Position numbers and translations under genes: made by a program. Source: Siphonodentalium dalli (lineage: Eukaryota; Mollusca; Scaphopoda; Gadilida; Siphonodentaliidae). From it: a stretch of DNA of 64,000 nucleotides. Below the pieces are notes generated by a model. That model worked only from the letters and a program-made list of their open reading frames with translations. It was not told the origin of the DNA and did not search any database. This document shows positions 33,070 to 45,734 of this stretch, one piece after another. Location of the stretch: the NCBI GenBank assembly GCA_032622095.1, contig CP136065.1:99209343-99273342 (forward strand), read 5' to 3'. Within the stretch, counting starts at the first letter, position 1; the number at the start of each line of letters is the position of its first letter.

Positions 33070-33787
33070 AAATGTAAAGTATAAAAGAGACCAATATTAG
33101 GTTGGTTCACGGTGTATGTCGACAAGATAAAAGTCCGATCGGCGCCGTGTATTCAACAAAAGTGGCAGAAAACACGGTTCGGATTAATCACCTGCTCAGT
33201 CACCTGATCATTACTGACCAATGCATGCATAGAACATGCATTCGTCTCAGGTCATCTCCAATGTTTACTTTACATTAGTTGAATGGATAGTTTTCCAGAT
33301 GTTGCTTGATTTAGAATTCGAATGGACAAAACTGACAACAGAATGCTTGCGTTTTGAAGAAAATCCACTAGAGAACGTGATATCATCAATGCATTTCTCT
33401 TTCTCTGATACACAGTTCGTGTATAGGGGCATATAACTAGTGTTACTGGAGAAAATGCGATAGCGGATACAAGTCTTAGCCAAATTCGATGATGTATTCT
33501 GTTTGGACTTAAACGAATGCAAATTATACAGACCAGGCTGGCAAGAGAAGAAATGTGACAAGGGTGCGCGCATATTCCAGGCGCTTACTAGTCGTGCTTA
33601 TTATATGTAAAAGATATATGATAGTATATTATGTTTTATTTTCCAGTATACATATATATATATATAATCAGTACAGAATATATTTAAGTGATATTGTATA
33701 TTCGGTGCGGGGAATATTCAGGCTAGACTGCCTTCCTGTCATTGCACATTGCATATAACTGCATATAGTCATAACATTATAGATATA
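33070..33787. other. No recognised feature
   Basis: Opposite-strand frames at 33236-33573 overlap; neither shows a domain. A (TA)n run is near 33652. Confidence 0.45.
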
Positions 33788-33789
33788 TA

Positions 33790-34284
33790 CGGTGGGAAAT
33801 CACGTGGTTTCGAGTTGATGAGTATAACGCATTCAAAATGGCCCAGACGATCGAAAAAGCGACCAGAAACGAGGAAAAGGGTAATAAACTAGGATAATTA
33901 TATATTGCATAGTATTTTGGCAGCTGGGAGCATATGCCACACTATTGCTCAAACAAGTTGATACCTCATGTGTGTCCTAGACTCCTAGTTCAGTTGTTTG
34001 TTATAACATTCTGACCACAAGTTGTCAGTCGAAGGATTCTCCTAGATGTATGGACTGGTGTATTCACAAACCTCCGACTGGCAACTTTGGTCAGAATGTT
34101 AGAGAACTACCGCGTATTTCGGAACAAATAACCTATGAACTTGTTTTTTAAATAAACTAGGATATGCTCGTAATATTCAGAATGCTATGTTTTGTGTCAG
34201 TTCCTCATACATTATGTTTTTGTGCGTTTGCATATTTTGACTGCGTGGTACTCACCAACTTCGAAACCACGTGATTCCCCACCG
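33790..34284. mobile_element. Nested palindromic element with CACGTG ends
   Basis: Ends CGGTGGGAAATCACGTGGTT and inverse at 34252-34284; the arms extend to GTTGATGAGTA. A second, inner inverted pair (ACATTCTGACCACAAGTTG near 34008 and its inverse near 34090) lies inside. No coding capacity. Confidence 0.7.
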
Positions 34285-34285
34285 T

Positions 34286-34985
34286 GATACCGCTAGACAT
34301 ATTTCCCACGTAACATGGCGACAGGGAGGTTTATGGAATGTTCAGATATCAATGGTATAAATGGTAGAAGCAATTAGAGATGTCGTTCTTGAGATAATGG
34401 TTGGAGTTATGTACATGTAGCACTATGAAATATGTTGATATGATAATTTTTCAATTGCGGCACTTGATCATAAGAGGAACACAATCGCTGCCAGAGAGTA
34501 ACATACATGTACCTCATATAATAGGCAAGCGCCTACATAAATGTACCCACGATGCACAGGAACCAATAAGTTTTCGGAATTTAAATAAATATATCATTAT
34601 ATGTATATATCTGTATCTGTCTGTATCTGTATGTGGTTTCAGTGCAGGATCCTGTCAGATGTATTAGCACACGGGATGAGACTATGACGTGGTGTTAGAT
34701 GTTGTTTCGTCCTCTGATGGAAGTAGAGAGCGCATAGAATATATATCCTCATGTATTTCATATATTGTACATATGCCTATTAATACCGACGCACATGCAC
34801 CAAAGGAAACCGACCAACACCAGAGAGTATATAACAGACTATATAACAGGGACTGGCTCAATGTGTCACCAATTCATCCACGTCTGGTATACACACCCAC
34901 CCACGGAGGCATGTTGTTCATTGTGAACATTTACTTACATGTGTATTCAAATTAAATAAAGACAAGCAGTATCCCCACCTAGGTG
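34286..34985. other. No recognised feature
   Basis: Short (TCTGTA)n tract at 34609-34632. Frames at 34401 and 34689 (+) lack domains. Confidence 0.45.
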
Positions 34986-34989
34986 GCAA

Positions 34990-35395
34990 TAGTTAGGGAT
35001 GGGTATTTTCAAAATATTCTAAAAATAATAATTAAAAACAGTTAATATTTGTTTGAGATCGGTTAATACAATTACATTACAATCTAAGGGCCGTAACTCT
35101 GGTATGGCCGGGCCAAGTTTGCGAACTCGTTCCAGAAAAACGTTGATAATTGTACGAAACATCCCCCGGACAAAGGGCCGTATCTCTGGTGAAAATGTCA
35201 GGCCCGGCCTAGTTCGTGAACTCGTTTCAGATATCCCCTTGTGAACCAAAAATCTTTTAAATCCGTTGATATTTATTCTAAATAACCCCCGGACAACTGA
35301 TCGAGGCGGGCAGACGGACGCCCCGACGGACGGAACCCATTCCTATATCCCGCGCCGACTCGCATTATGAATGTCGGATATATATATATATGCAC
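34990..35395 (+). mobile_element. Pearl-like element, fourth family
   Basis: Two related units carry GGGCCGTAACTCTGGT (35088) and GGGCCGTATCTCTGGT (35176), with GCGAACTCGTT/GTGAACTCGTT and CCCCCGGACAA. ACGG-type words follow at 35311-35333, then a hairpin with ends ATATCCCG... and ...CGGATATATA at 35347-35388. Confidence 0.6.
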
Positions 35396-36214
35396 AACAG
35401 ATAATAAGGAAAACCAATCCCCACCAGAGAGGAATAGTTTTCATGTATAATATAGGGAAGGGTTTCTGTAAAAATCATTCCCGTGAGGATAGACTTGGTA
35501 TTAATGGTACATTTTACGTTAGCTTGGCGCCGTGACCTCCGTCTGCGGGAGTGGGTATGCCACATTACTTCATTATTCGTCTCGGTGCGTTCTGAACGAA
35601 AATCGATCGGTTACGTCACCTAATCCCCAGTTGACGTTTTCTGAATCCGCGCAGCATATTAGTAGGAAACGTACATCCGGAAACGCGATTGATGGATAAC
35701 CGGTTTGCAGTTTGACAGCGTCTGGCGTCTCGGAAAATTCGATAGACAATGCAGGACTTTAATTGTGAGAAAATGTGTATCTGAAAGACATTAAATTACC
35801 AATCATTGCAGATGGTTAAATCACGCGATGCGTGCCAAATTGCAAGGCAGAGGTCAGTCCCCTCGGGAGCGAGGTTGGTTGAACTCTGCCCTGTAGTTGA
35901 CATGCGTGCCTTTGTTTTCTGTGTGTTGCCTGTACTCAACTAGGGCCAACAGTCCCTACTGTGATGTACCGTACTGTACTGGTGTGTTAAATCGTTCAGA
36001 TGGTACTCTTCTGGAGACAATCACTATAGTTTAAAACAACAATGTTGTGCAGTGTGCCGGAAATAGGACCTATTATAAAGAGCGTTTATGTTGTGGTTAC
36101 TATTACCGGCGTATATTAAAGAGCGCTTCTCCGCAAATGATAAACGCAACTCGGTGTTTTGTTTTTTTTGGTGAATCCCCTTCTGGATTAATTTGTTGAG
36201 CAATTCAGCTCGCT
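35396..36214. other. No gene; contains a paired TAAAGAGCG motif
   Basis: ATTATAAAGAGCGTTTATG (36070) and TATTAAAGAGCGCTTC (36114) lie 43 bp apart, the same spacing as in MITE families A and B, but the surroundings do not match either. CAAGGCAGAGGTCAGTCCCC at 35843 resembles 55195. Confidence 0.5.
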
Positions 36215-36217
36215 AAA

Positions 36218-36565
36218 GGAGACTCCCCATTCGTGAATTTTCAAAAAATCGCAATTTCAAACCATCAATTTGAAGTGGAAAATTAGTATCCTCTATAACC
36301 AATTTATGATATAGTACTATAACAACACCCGTTCACCATCACAATATGAGAAATACGTTCTAATAATTACGTAAACAAAAGTAGGGTAAACAAAATAAAA
36401 ACAACAATTTTCAGGCTGGTCATTTGAGAGTTTGACCGGAAATATTTGCAACAAATAATGTTCCCCTTCAAATAGATAGTTTGAAATTGAGATTTTTTGA
36501 AAATTAAGTGCAAATTGACTTGGAACTATAAAATTCAAAGAGAGAGAGATGGGGAGGACAGTCCT
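36218..36565. mobile_element. Inverted-repeat MITE-like element
   Basis: AGGAGACTCCCCATTC at the left pairs with GATGGGGAGGACAGTCCT at the right. Inside, TTTTCAAAAAATCGCAATTT pairs with its inverse at about 36480-36505, and AATTTGAAGTGG with CCCCTTCAAAT. Single copy in the window. Confidence 0.65.
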
Positions 36566-36569
36566 ACAA

Positions 36570-37995
36570 AGGAATGAGATAGACTAGTCCTCTACATATA
36601 CATGGGGGTGATAGCCATACGTCTTATTTGCACTTAAGCGCAAATCACTCGCTTAATGGTAAATAATAGTATTCTACCAGGGTAATTTACCTAGTTATTA
36701 GGGTAAATTTACCACGGTATAGTATCGAGGTACGCTTACATATGCTTTAACATTTGAGATAACAGATCGCAGTCTATATGAATCACACATGTCATTGCAT
36801 AATGTATTAAACTTTTGTTGACTTAGCTGACTTATATTTTTAACAGTATGAAATCTTCACAGAGCCTAAATTTATTGCGCGAGAGAAATCGCGAAGCATT
36901 GGGGATATGTACACAATTATATTCAATATTTTTTTCTCGAAATTACACCAGAGCGATCAAATCCATTTAGGAGGTAATCATTTATTTAACTGTGTTATAA
37001 TCCCTGTTTAAAATAAATATGGGTTCAGTTATGCTATATTGTGACCGTTAGACACTCAGTCAAATCTTATGGACATATTGGAATGGGCTGTTGTGGTCGA
37101 CATACTGTACTCTCGTCGCAATCCCTCTAGTTTACGACAGTATATCTTCACAGTGTGCCTCGGATATTGACGAGATTGTATCTATAATTGGGTCCTAATC
37201 CGGGCGAATTGCAACTCTGATGGCAACGCTATGGGTCGCAATACCATTATTACTGTCCTGATCCCCTATACGTATCCCAACTAACTGCTCGCTGTCGATT
37301 TTTGGAATGGCTGGTCTCCAGACGGCAAACTAGCATTAGTGGACCATGATTATCCAATAGAATGGATATGGGAGAGTGGGCATGAATATAACTGGCCTTG
37401 AACCCCTACCATCCGTATGTTTTGCACTGGCCCTGGCTCAATATGGCCGTTGGCGTTATCTTCGCAGGTTTTGCAAATCTATACCATGAAAATGGTAAAC
37501 ATTGATGATGTTGTTGATGTGGATGTTTAATAAATAAGAAATAATAACAAAGCAGGATACATGAATTACTAGTATTGCACAGGAGACCTACTGACCGTCT
37601 TCCTGCTACATCTGAATAAATAGTACAATATGAAAAGATGATACATGTAGCGTATGCAATTTCGGGTTTGCTGGTTGTTGTTAATTTTAAATATACTATA
37701 TTGACATTTAATTGAAATTTATACTAAATTGTGAACTTAAGAGTTGATATCCTATATAATTTTGGGATTGATGGACAAGTTAGAACAAATATTCGAAATA
37801 ATATTGGGAGACTGCGACTGCCCTGTATAATATAGTTTTTGAACCAAATAGAGTGGCCGGTGGAGGTAACCGTCTGTGTCTTTCCGCGCGCATTCTAGGA
37901 ATCATGGGACTAAATGATTTCCCATAGGCGACAGTGTTAGCGTTTCGGCCAAATTCACTGAATTGAAGCCTGCAGGGCCATACCAGTGTTGTTTA
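36570..37995. other. No recognised feature
   Basis: A short palindromic patch, GGTAATTTACC and GGTAAATTTACC, lies at 36680-36716. Nothing else supported in 1.4 kb. Confidence 0.5.
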
Positions 37996-37997
37996 CC

Positions 37998-38365
37998 CAG
38001 CTAGATTGACACCAGTTGATCACGAAAATGCAAGAAAAATCATAGGTCATGTGTTTACTTTTTAAAATAAATCCCCAAGTGTACGACAGGGCTAAATTTG
38101 ATCTGGAAAAACCCAGCAGCTAGTTAAATTAATTTCCCGCTCACAAAAATCCATTCCCCCATTCATTCACCAGTTTAAATTATTTAGATATGATGTACAA
38201 ATCAAATAAACGCGATGTCATCCTTTAATAACGTGTCGCATGTATCAGGTGAAGGTCATTCTTCAGTTACCTTCACATTCTAATTGAATCTGACATCGAA
38301 ACAGCTAGACAAACGGTGCGTGTATCTTAAACAGCTAGACAAACTCTAGAACACAGTTAGCTCCC
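37998..38365 (+). repeat. Local direct duplication, copy 1
   Basis: Matches 39228-39655: starts AGCTAGATTGACACCAGTTG and ends with CTAGACAAACGGTGCGTG tandem units (two here). This copy lacks a ~15-bp stretch present in copy 2. Confidence 0.8.
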
Positions 38366-39227
38366 TGATTCATATATATATATGTATATGTGTAAAACAC
38401 AGCATTTCTTATAGTATTTTATCCAAATATAGACCTTACTGAAACCAAAAATGGATTATATCGGGCAGTAGTGGTTTATTTTTTCATTATGAGGCATCCT
38501 GAAAATTAGTGTCAATCATCAAAATAAAGCCAGAATATTTAGATTGTTTTATCAATTTTACTAGCTGATGCATCTCGTATAACTGAAGTATGCCCTTATA
38601 TACCATAATATTACTAAATTAAAGAGGAAATGTTAATATACATTTGAGAGGGATATATTGTCCAATTTTAACCCTTTTCATGCAGAATTTGGCAATTTAT
38701 AATAAACATTTACCAAAATTAACAGAAAATTTTAATTTAAAATACTTTAATAGCAATATAAAGCAACCATAAGTCAATTGAGATATCTAAACATAATGAT
38801 ACAACATCAGACAAAGCCTCAGGCATGAAATTTTACCAGATGACAGGGCATACTGTCTGTTTAACAAACCTGCCATGACAGTCTTGCACGACAGTAACTC
38901 TAGTGGTGATGCCATCACCCCCCCCCCCCACCCCCCCCCCCCCCACCCCGACTTGGGGTGGGGCTACGATCCCCTATACGGATACTGGGTGCCGGAAGTT
39001 TAATTAGGTCAACTGCCACCTTTTCCCAATGGGGGGGGGTCTAACACTCCTCGAAATTGTGGGGAGGGGGCTTTAGACCCCATGACTCCCTAAGTGTACC
39101 TGATGTCCATGCAAAACTCTCAGATTTATCACTTTCTTTACTATCTACAGGCGAATGCATGCGTTTCTTCTTTAAATCTGTTCAAATGTGGTCATTATCA
39201 TTTGAAAATAAGAAAATATGAAATTAA
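38366..39227. other. Spacer between duplicates; C-rich tracts
   Basis: Holds an interrupted C run (38918-38949) followed by G-rich patches at 39032-39040 and 39061-39069. Otherwise AT-rich, no gene. Confidence 0.5.
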
Positions 39228-39655
39228 CAGCTAGATTGACACCAGTTGATCACGAAAATGCAAGAAAAATCATAAGTCATGTGTTTACATTTTAAAAGAA
39301 ATCCCCATGTGTATGACAGGGTTATACCACAGACAAATTTGATCTGGAAAAACCCAGAACTACAGCAGCTAGTTAAATAAATTTCCCGCTCACAAAAATC
39401 CATTCCCCCATTCATTCACCAGTTTAAATTATTTAGATATGATGTACAAATCAAATAAACGCGATGTCATCCTTTAATAACGTGTCGCATGTATCAAGTG
39501 TACTCGTTCCCCCACTCTAGAACACATTTAGCTCCCTGATTCCTATTCTAATTGAATCTGACATCGAAACACCTAGACAAACGGTGCGTGCATCTTAAAC
39601 AGCTAGACAAACGGTGCGTGTATCTTAAACGGCTAGACAAACGGTGCATGTAACA
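39228..39655 (+). repeat. Local direct duplication, copy 2, with 30-bp tandem units
   Basis: Copy of 37998-38365 displaced by about 1.23 kb. The tail holds three units of about 30 bp, AGCTAGACAAACGGTGCGTG plus TATCTTAAAC, against two in copy 1. Frames here reflect the tandem units. Confidence 0.8.
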
Positions 39656-39668
39656 TGAATGTCTCTTC

Positions 39669-40196
39669 TTAAAGATACGGGCGGCGTTGGCGGTGGGTAT
39701 GCTGTTAAAATATTCACCCCATTCAAAAACCGCCATAAACATAATTAATAGTAAAATATAGACCGTCCTTGTTCTTATACCAATCAGAAATATGGCATAA
39801 ACAGTATGTTATTGTCAATTGTTTTTCCTTTGTTATGTAAACAAAAGCAAAAAACGTTACGTTACCTGGCTTTTGTTTAGTTTCAGGTATGGTAAACATA
39901 AAGAGCGTTATTTGTTACTGTTTTCCTGATATGGAAATAATAAAGAGCGTTAATATAATTTGTGTGTGATTAACCAATATAATTGCGCTGTGTTATGTAA
40001 ACAGAAGCGCAACTTCTGTAACACGAGCAGGCTCTTGTTTACGTACACAATCATACGTCTTGACGACAATATACTATTTACGCGCTGATTAAGTTTGGCA
40101 TCTGAACAAAACTATATATATTTTAATATTCGTTCTGTTGATGGCGATTTGAACAAATATGAATATTTCTGCAACGAACGCCACCAGTGCATTTAA
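39669..40196 (+). mobile_element. MITE family B, copy 3
   Basis: TTAAAGATACGGGCGGCG at the left; the right end ACGCCACCAGTGCATTTAA is slightly decayed, like that of copy 1. Motif pair at 39898 and 39941. Confidence 0.8.
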
Positions 40197-40523
40197 TGGG
40201 GAATAAGGCTTTGAAGTGGATACATTTGTAGACACTTTGTCGAACTATCGTCACTAAGAAGTACATGGACGAACAGATATACTTGGATATTATTTGTATT
40301 ATTGTTAACTCTACAATGGCGAGATGCCACATGTTAAAACCTTCGTTATGTAAACATTACTGTTATAGTTCCAGTCTGTTATCAAAACACAGTTGAAAAA
40401 TTCTGATCAAAGCATGAAGATGTACATTATAAAAGGTCAGAACAATGAAAAATATCTAAAAGCACACATATTTTCACCTAAATATTTGAATAACAACTGC
40501 TATTGGCGATGTTTGCTGATTAA

Positions 40524-40915
40524 CCCTTTACCCAACAGAACGGCCCTGTGCCAATGCATTCTCTTATATATGCGAGTCGACCATAGGTCGCCTCGCATAT
40601 ATAAGAGAATGCATTGGCTTAACACATTAAAAATTATAAAATTGTTAAAGAATGTAAGAAAAAATGGTAAAAAGTGTTAAAAAAAGATTTTTTTTAGGCC
40701 AATGCATTCTCTTATATATGCGAGGCGACCTATGGTCGACTCGCATATATAAGAGAATGCATTGGCACAGGGCATAACTGTAACTATCACAATGTGGTCA
40801 AGGAGCCGGTTCCAATGATATCCATATTTGTATGGTTCTATTGAGACAGACCGAAGATATTTTAGGCTGTTGAAGCTTTATTTGGCCGGTTTTGGCCGGT
40901 TTGTTGGGTAAAGGG
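40524..40915. mobile_element. MITE family M2, best copy: two 69-bp hairpins
   Basis: TTAA at 40520-40523 and 40916-40919. Ends CCCTTTACCCAACA and its exact complement, a piggyBac-like arrangement. Hairpin one (40550-40618) and hairpin two (40698-40766) each have a 33-bp stem starting GCCAATGCATTCTCTTATAT, one mismatch and an ATA or TAT loop. Hairpin two is the exact reverse complement of hairpin one. The spacer is A-rich. No coding capacity. Confidence 0.85.
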
Positions 40916-40919
40916 TTAA

Positions 40920-41750
40920 ATGACTGGCACTGTAATATAATTTGTTTATATAGCAATGGTTTGCACATATACAATATCGACAAGTGAAGCTATCAATAAT
41001 ATCACTGCATGGTAGCAAGGTATATCTAGTTTCCCATGTTGTTTTTAGTTTTGAGGGTTTGATGTTTTATATTTCATATTTACGCAATGTCACTTTAAAT
41101 TATATGCATTTCTCTGCTTTATGATCATTCATGCAGTGTCAATGTGAAGCTCTCCCCGTTTGGGTTCCGATTTACGGTCTCATTCTGATATAGAAAACTT
41201 AGAAATAGTAATTGAATAGTGTCAAATTTGATGGGACATGTTTAATACATCATGACTGCGATCGAGACAGCTAGACAGGACTGTGTATGTGACAGGAATG
41301 CGGGATCGAATGCAGTCTCTTAACTCAGATACATCTCTCAACAAGAAATCGTTGGGATAATTTAGAGATCTATATTGTCCATCAGTCACATGTTGTTTCT
41401 TGTGGCAGTGAGATTTGATAGTGAGTTTGCATCAACTGGTACATTACATGCATTTCCTCTATTGATAAGCAGATGTGAGCCACAAGAACCAAGGACGAGA
41501 GGGAAGACCACTAACGAGTCCATTTACCTTCGTGATTTAATTTATTCTGCGGCAGATACATGTACCTCACAAAAGGCCAAATAAAACATGCAATGATGTT
41601 CTTCTGATTAGTTATCTGTATTGTATTCCAGGTCACAACTCAAACCAAGATATATTACATTTGTATCCTTTTATTTTGCATACAAAATACAAATAATATC
41701 AATTACATCGACTGTCGTAAATCATACATTTGTTAATGTATAATGCATCA
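40920..41750. other. No recognised feature
   Basis: No exon or repeat family supported. Confidence 0.5.
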
Positions 41751-41754
41751 ATAC

Positions 41755-42260
41755 TAGATCATGTGAACCTCTACTCTGGCTAACACACGTAGAGATTATA
41801 TTCCACCAGTACAAAACCTTTTTGAAGATTTGACAGGGGGAACCTTATAAAGTTGAAAAAATAACGCGTGGAATATTTCTTAGTTATTATCTGTTCCTTA
41901 ATAATGTACTTCACTGTAGGTGAAGGTACCAGCTCGAAATTTCACGATTTAAGTAAATTTGTGAGCGATTTTGCTTTGCGTGGCTTACAATTATGGAATT
42001 TTTCCTGGGTAATTAATTCAATGTTTTTTGCTATATCGGCTCACAAAAGTCACAGAAAAACATGCAATTTGGAGTTGGAACATTCACCTACAGTGAAGTA
42101 CATTATTAAGGAACAGATAATAAGTAATAAATAAATCCCCACGTTATTTTTTCGACTTTATAAGGTTCCCTGTCAAAACTTCAAAAAGTTCCAAAGTTTT
42201 GTACAGGTGGAATATGATCTATACGGTCGTTAGCCAGAGTAGAGATTCATAGCATGATCT
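41755..42260. mobile_element. Long-TIR (~190 bp) non-autonomous element
   Basis: AGATCATGTGAACCTCTACT at the left pairs with an inverse ending at 42260. The arms run through CTCTGGCTAAC, TTATATTCCACC, CCTTATAAAG and TATCTGTTCCTTAATAATGT, about 85% identical by eye. The ~110-bp centre has no gene; the 88-codon frame across it follows the palindrome. Confidence 0.8.
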
Positions 42261-42264
42261 AACT

Positions 42265-43040
42265 AAATACATAATTAAACGTTGCATATACATGAACTAG
42301 GTACACAAGGTTGGTAGTCATTCACATAAGAGCAATCACACACACATTCACACTCCGGTGCATGGATATCAATGTTCAGATATGGGAGGAGAGGGTGGAC
42401 AAACCCTAAATTGAATGTAAATATTGTAACTATATATAAGACTGTTATGACGATTCACTTATTATCGTTTATAGTTATTGTCGTATATAGTTCGATTAGC
42501 AGTATATGAATCAGTTTCCACGAATGTTGCATATCAGTTATATTATAGTAAATATGGGTTTTTATTGATTGAAACTATGAATAAGGTGTTGCCATCTAGA
42601 TTCAATTGTTGTATTTTTCACTTTCATAACGAAACTTCAGTTATGCTGTAAATGATGTCGTGCATAATTTATCTGGGTTGAATTGTGTTCGACAAAGATA
42701 TTGTTTAGAATTAAAAGTATGTAGCTAGACCAAAATCATACAACATTTTGATCATACAGTATGTCACTCTATGAGGGCAAACCCACATTAGCCTAGGAAC
42801 AACCTCTCGACATATAACACACATAAAATTCAAATTAATAATTTAAGAAAATCTAGCACCGTGTAAATACGTCTACATCGTCATCTTGTTGTCTTGTTAG
42901 TTATGTGTTCCATTATATTGTATCAGGAGAAGTGCTTCACGAGTTGCAAAAACTTCTACCCAAAACCCTTTTTTATAGTATCAAAATAAGACAAGTTTCA
43001 AGGCAAGAGTCCATGTAGGGGTGTAAAGATATGAGGTGTC
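42265..43040. other. No recognised feature
   Basis: AT-rich; nothing supported. Confidence 0.5.
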
Positions 43041-43043
43041 TCA

Positions 43044-43285
43044 CCCTCGTTAGTTTCCTTGGGAAATGTTCAGATATTAAGTTCAACAAATTACCGTAGG
43101 ATGTTTGTTGAATGTATTATCTGAACATTTCTCACTAATGAATGTGAATTCTTATGCACTTGTATGATCTGGTCGTAAGTCTGCCGTCTGCTAATTTGCT
43201 CTGAACACCCTTCCAAATGAATAATAGACTATTCCACCGTATACTTGTATATCAGGGTGGGGGAATCCATTCAGTGCAAAAAGGG
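43044..43285 (+). mobile_element. MITE family M1, copy
   Basis: Left end CCCTCGTTAG (degenerate), right end CAGTGCAAAAAGGG followed by TTAA. Shares AAATGTTCAGATA and CCAAATGAATAATAGA with 31258-31480. Confidence 0.7.
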
Positions 43286-43289
43286 TTAA

Positions 43290-44340
43290 TCCAGATCAAG
43301 TTTCGACTGTTGGAAATATCAAGAAGGAACAACAGCAGTTGGAAATTTTGAAAAAGTAAATAGGTTGAAATTTTTGTAATTTAAATTTAGTTTAATATCC
43401 AACCAATATTTCGTGTTGAAGTAATTTGCGTCTCGTCCAACAGTCTGTAATTGTTTCCTAAATCCAATCAAATATAAGACGGAATTCGCCTCAGTTGCAA
43501 AGTTTCGATCGAACAATAGTAGGATAGCTTGAATTGGAATTTCCCGACAGTTGGAAAGCTTGGATGGGAGAGAGATGAAGTTTATCATCTTTGGGAATTT
43601 GCTCTGGTTGAGAGAGAGAGGTTGAAATTCCGATGTATCGGTGTCTGACACCCCAGTCACGCCCCTGGTGGGAAGAGAGCTTGCACATGGTGGACACAAC
43701 GTGACTCTGTGGGAAGATTGGACATACCAACAACATCCGCTACGTGAGATCCCAGTAGAAAATCATCGATCCGTTTATTTCGTCCCGCGATTAATTTATT
43801 TCTTGTCATTTCATGGCCATACATCAACCTAGTAGTAATTGGTGGCTGACAGCTTCAATGAATAGAAAATTTAATGTCTCAAATAACTATTTATGCGAGT
43901 GAACCCTACTTGGATTTCACTTCTCATTCGAGGACGACGGCTGAGTTTGTAGATAATATAGTTTATACTGGCAATGTTATGCTGCGCTACATGTTGGGTC
44001 GTAATATGCATGCACGTGGAGTGTACAATGCAGTCGGTGCATCTAAACCGGACAATAGAAAGTCTGGTCTGAACAGAAAAGCAAGGGCGTGGTTGGAGGG
44101 TCCCGTAGATGGAGTGTCGACATTGACATTTCCACAAAACAATATTATGTCAACGTTTATCGATATCTGGGTCATGTCGTCGGCATTGTGGGAAATATTG
44201 AAGATAGCGATCTACACGAACGAATGACACCCAACTAAATATTCCATGCCAAAACCATGCAACTGGAAGTCCTCTGGTGCATCTTTTTTTCATTTCTACA
44301 CAAAAGAGGATTATATCAATCTTTACTCCATAGCCTTTCT
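43290..44340. other. Two unrecognised frames, no gene supported
   Basis: A 126-codon minus frame (43319-43699) and a 117-codon plus frame (43874-44227) are among the longest in the window. Neither has a recognisable domain, splice context or coding-like repetition, and both have open shadows on the other strand. Confidence 0.35.
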
Positions 44341-44345
44341 ATAAC

Positions 44346-45183
44346 AAGAGGTACGCTGTCGCGTGGCATTTGCCCCCGACCGTAGCAATTCGGATTAAGC
44401 ATGGACGAGGAGGTCTATATGACCATTCCAAAAGAAGTTCGTACAGAAATGTTGACTAAAACCCCAAAACAAGCGATCCGGAAACCCAAAAACAAGCGAA
44501 AATTCTAATTTTCTAAGTTGAAAAAAAGGGCCATAACTCTGGCAAAAATCATCAGATCATACCCAAATTCTCACTTGACATGTATTTTCATATAACTGAT
44601 CCACAAAAATACGGGATTTGCAATCGTACCACCAAAGCTCACGCTATCATCTGGAAACCCAAAAAACAAGAGAAAAATTGAATTTTCTAAGTAAAAAAGG
44701 GCCATAACTCTGGTGAAAATGTGTGGACGAAACCCGCGCTAAGCATGTAGCTGTTCCCCATGCTGCTCTATCACCATACCAAACATCAGCTAAATCTGCC
44801 CAGCGGTTGCTGAACAATAACGCAAAATGTTTGTACGGACGGACAAAATTCTAATTTTCTAAGTTGAAAAAAGGCCATTACTCTGGCAAAAATCATCAGA
44901 TCATACCAAACTTCGCACTTGACATGTATTTTCATATAACTGATCCACAAAAATACGGGATTTGCAATCGTACCACCAAAGCTCACGCTATCATCTGGAA
45001 ACCAAAAAAAAACAAGAGAAAAATTGAATTTTCATGTAGCTGTTCCCCCATGCTGCTCTATCACCATACCAAATATCAGCTAAATCTGCCCAGCGGTTGC
45101 TGAACAATAATGCAAAATGTTTGTACGGACGTACGGACGGAGACGTCGACTATATACCCGCCGACTTCAAGTCGGGGGCATAA
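44346..45183 (+). mobile_element. Pearl-like element, fifth family, with duplicated core
   Basis: Units at about 44495-44845 and 44846-45150 both run from CTAATTTTCTAAGTTGAAAA through GGCCATAACTCTGG, ACTTGACATGTATTTTCATA and CAGCGGTTGCTGAACAATAA to GTACGGACGGAC-type words. A related GGGCCATAACTCTGG subunit lies at 44697. The ACGG tract (45125-45141) is followed by a CCCGCCGACTT/AAGTCGGGGG hairpin at 45157-45178. Confidence 0.75.
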
Positions 45184-45187
45184 TTAA

Positions 45188-45395
45188 TACTCATTGATGA
45201 GTAGCCCCCTTGTGAAATGTTCAAATAATAAGTTCAAAAAACAACCATAGGTCGTTTGTTGAAATTATGATCTGAACATGTCCAACCAATTAATCATTCA
45301 GCTCTTGTTTAGTCTGATCCGTGTGTCATCTGCTTTTATTACCGGAACACCAATCCAAATGAATAATAGAGCATTCCAATAGAGTGTGCGATACG
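45188..45395 (+). mobile_element. MITE family M1, degenerate copy
   Basis: Carries ATTGATGAGTAG, GAAATGTTCAAATAAT and CCAAATGAATAATAGAGCAT in family order; both ends have decayed. It directly follows the pearl-like hairpin. Confidence 0.55.
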
Positions 45396-45734
45396 TAAAT
45401 ATTGAACACCAAGACTATGTTTTGGTGAGAGTGATTCACGGTGACCCATGCACTCACCACCGAAAGCTTCAGTGGTGAGGATTGGCAAGCGATATTGTGT
45501 ATTATTATCCATCACATGATAATCCGGGAAAAAGTCATATTGGACTCCAGCAAGTTTCACCGATTCATTTGGCAATATAGTAACTTTTTTCACTTCCGTG
45601 TTTACTGTTCCAAATCATGCTTTCTGATGATCAAATGCATGCTTTTATAGAGAATCATGTGCCGACATATACCAAAAATAACCATGCACAAAAGTTCTAT
45701 TCCCAAAATTTGGATAAACGTACAGATGGATAAT

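Noticed and set aside
43319-43699. 126-codon minus frame
   Set aside because: No domain, no splice signals tying it to neighbours, low-complexity AT-rich tail; treated as chance.
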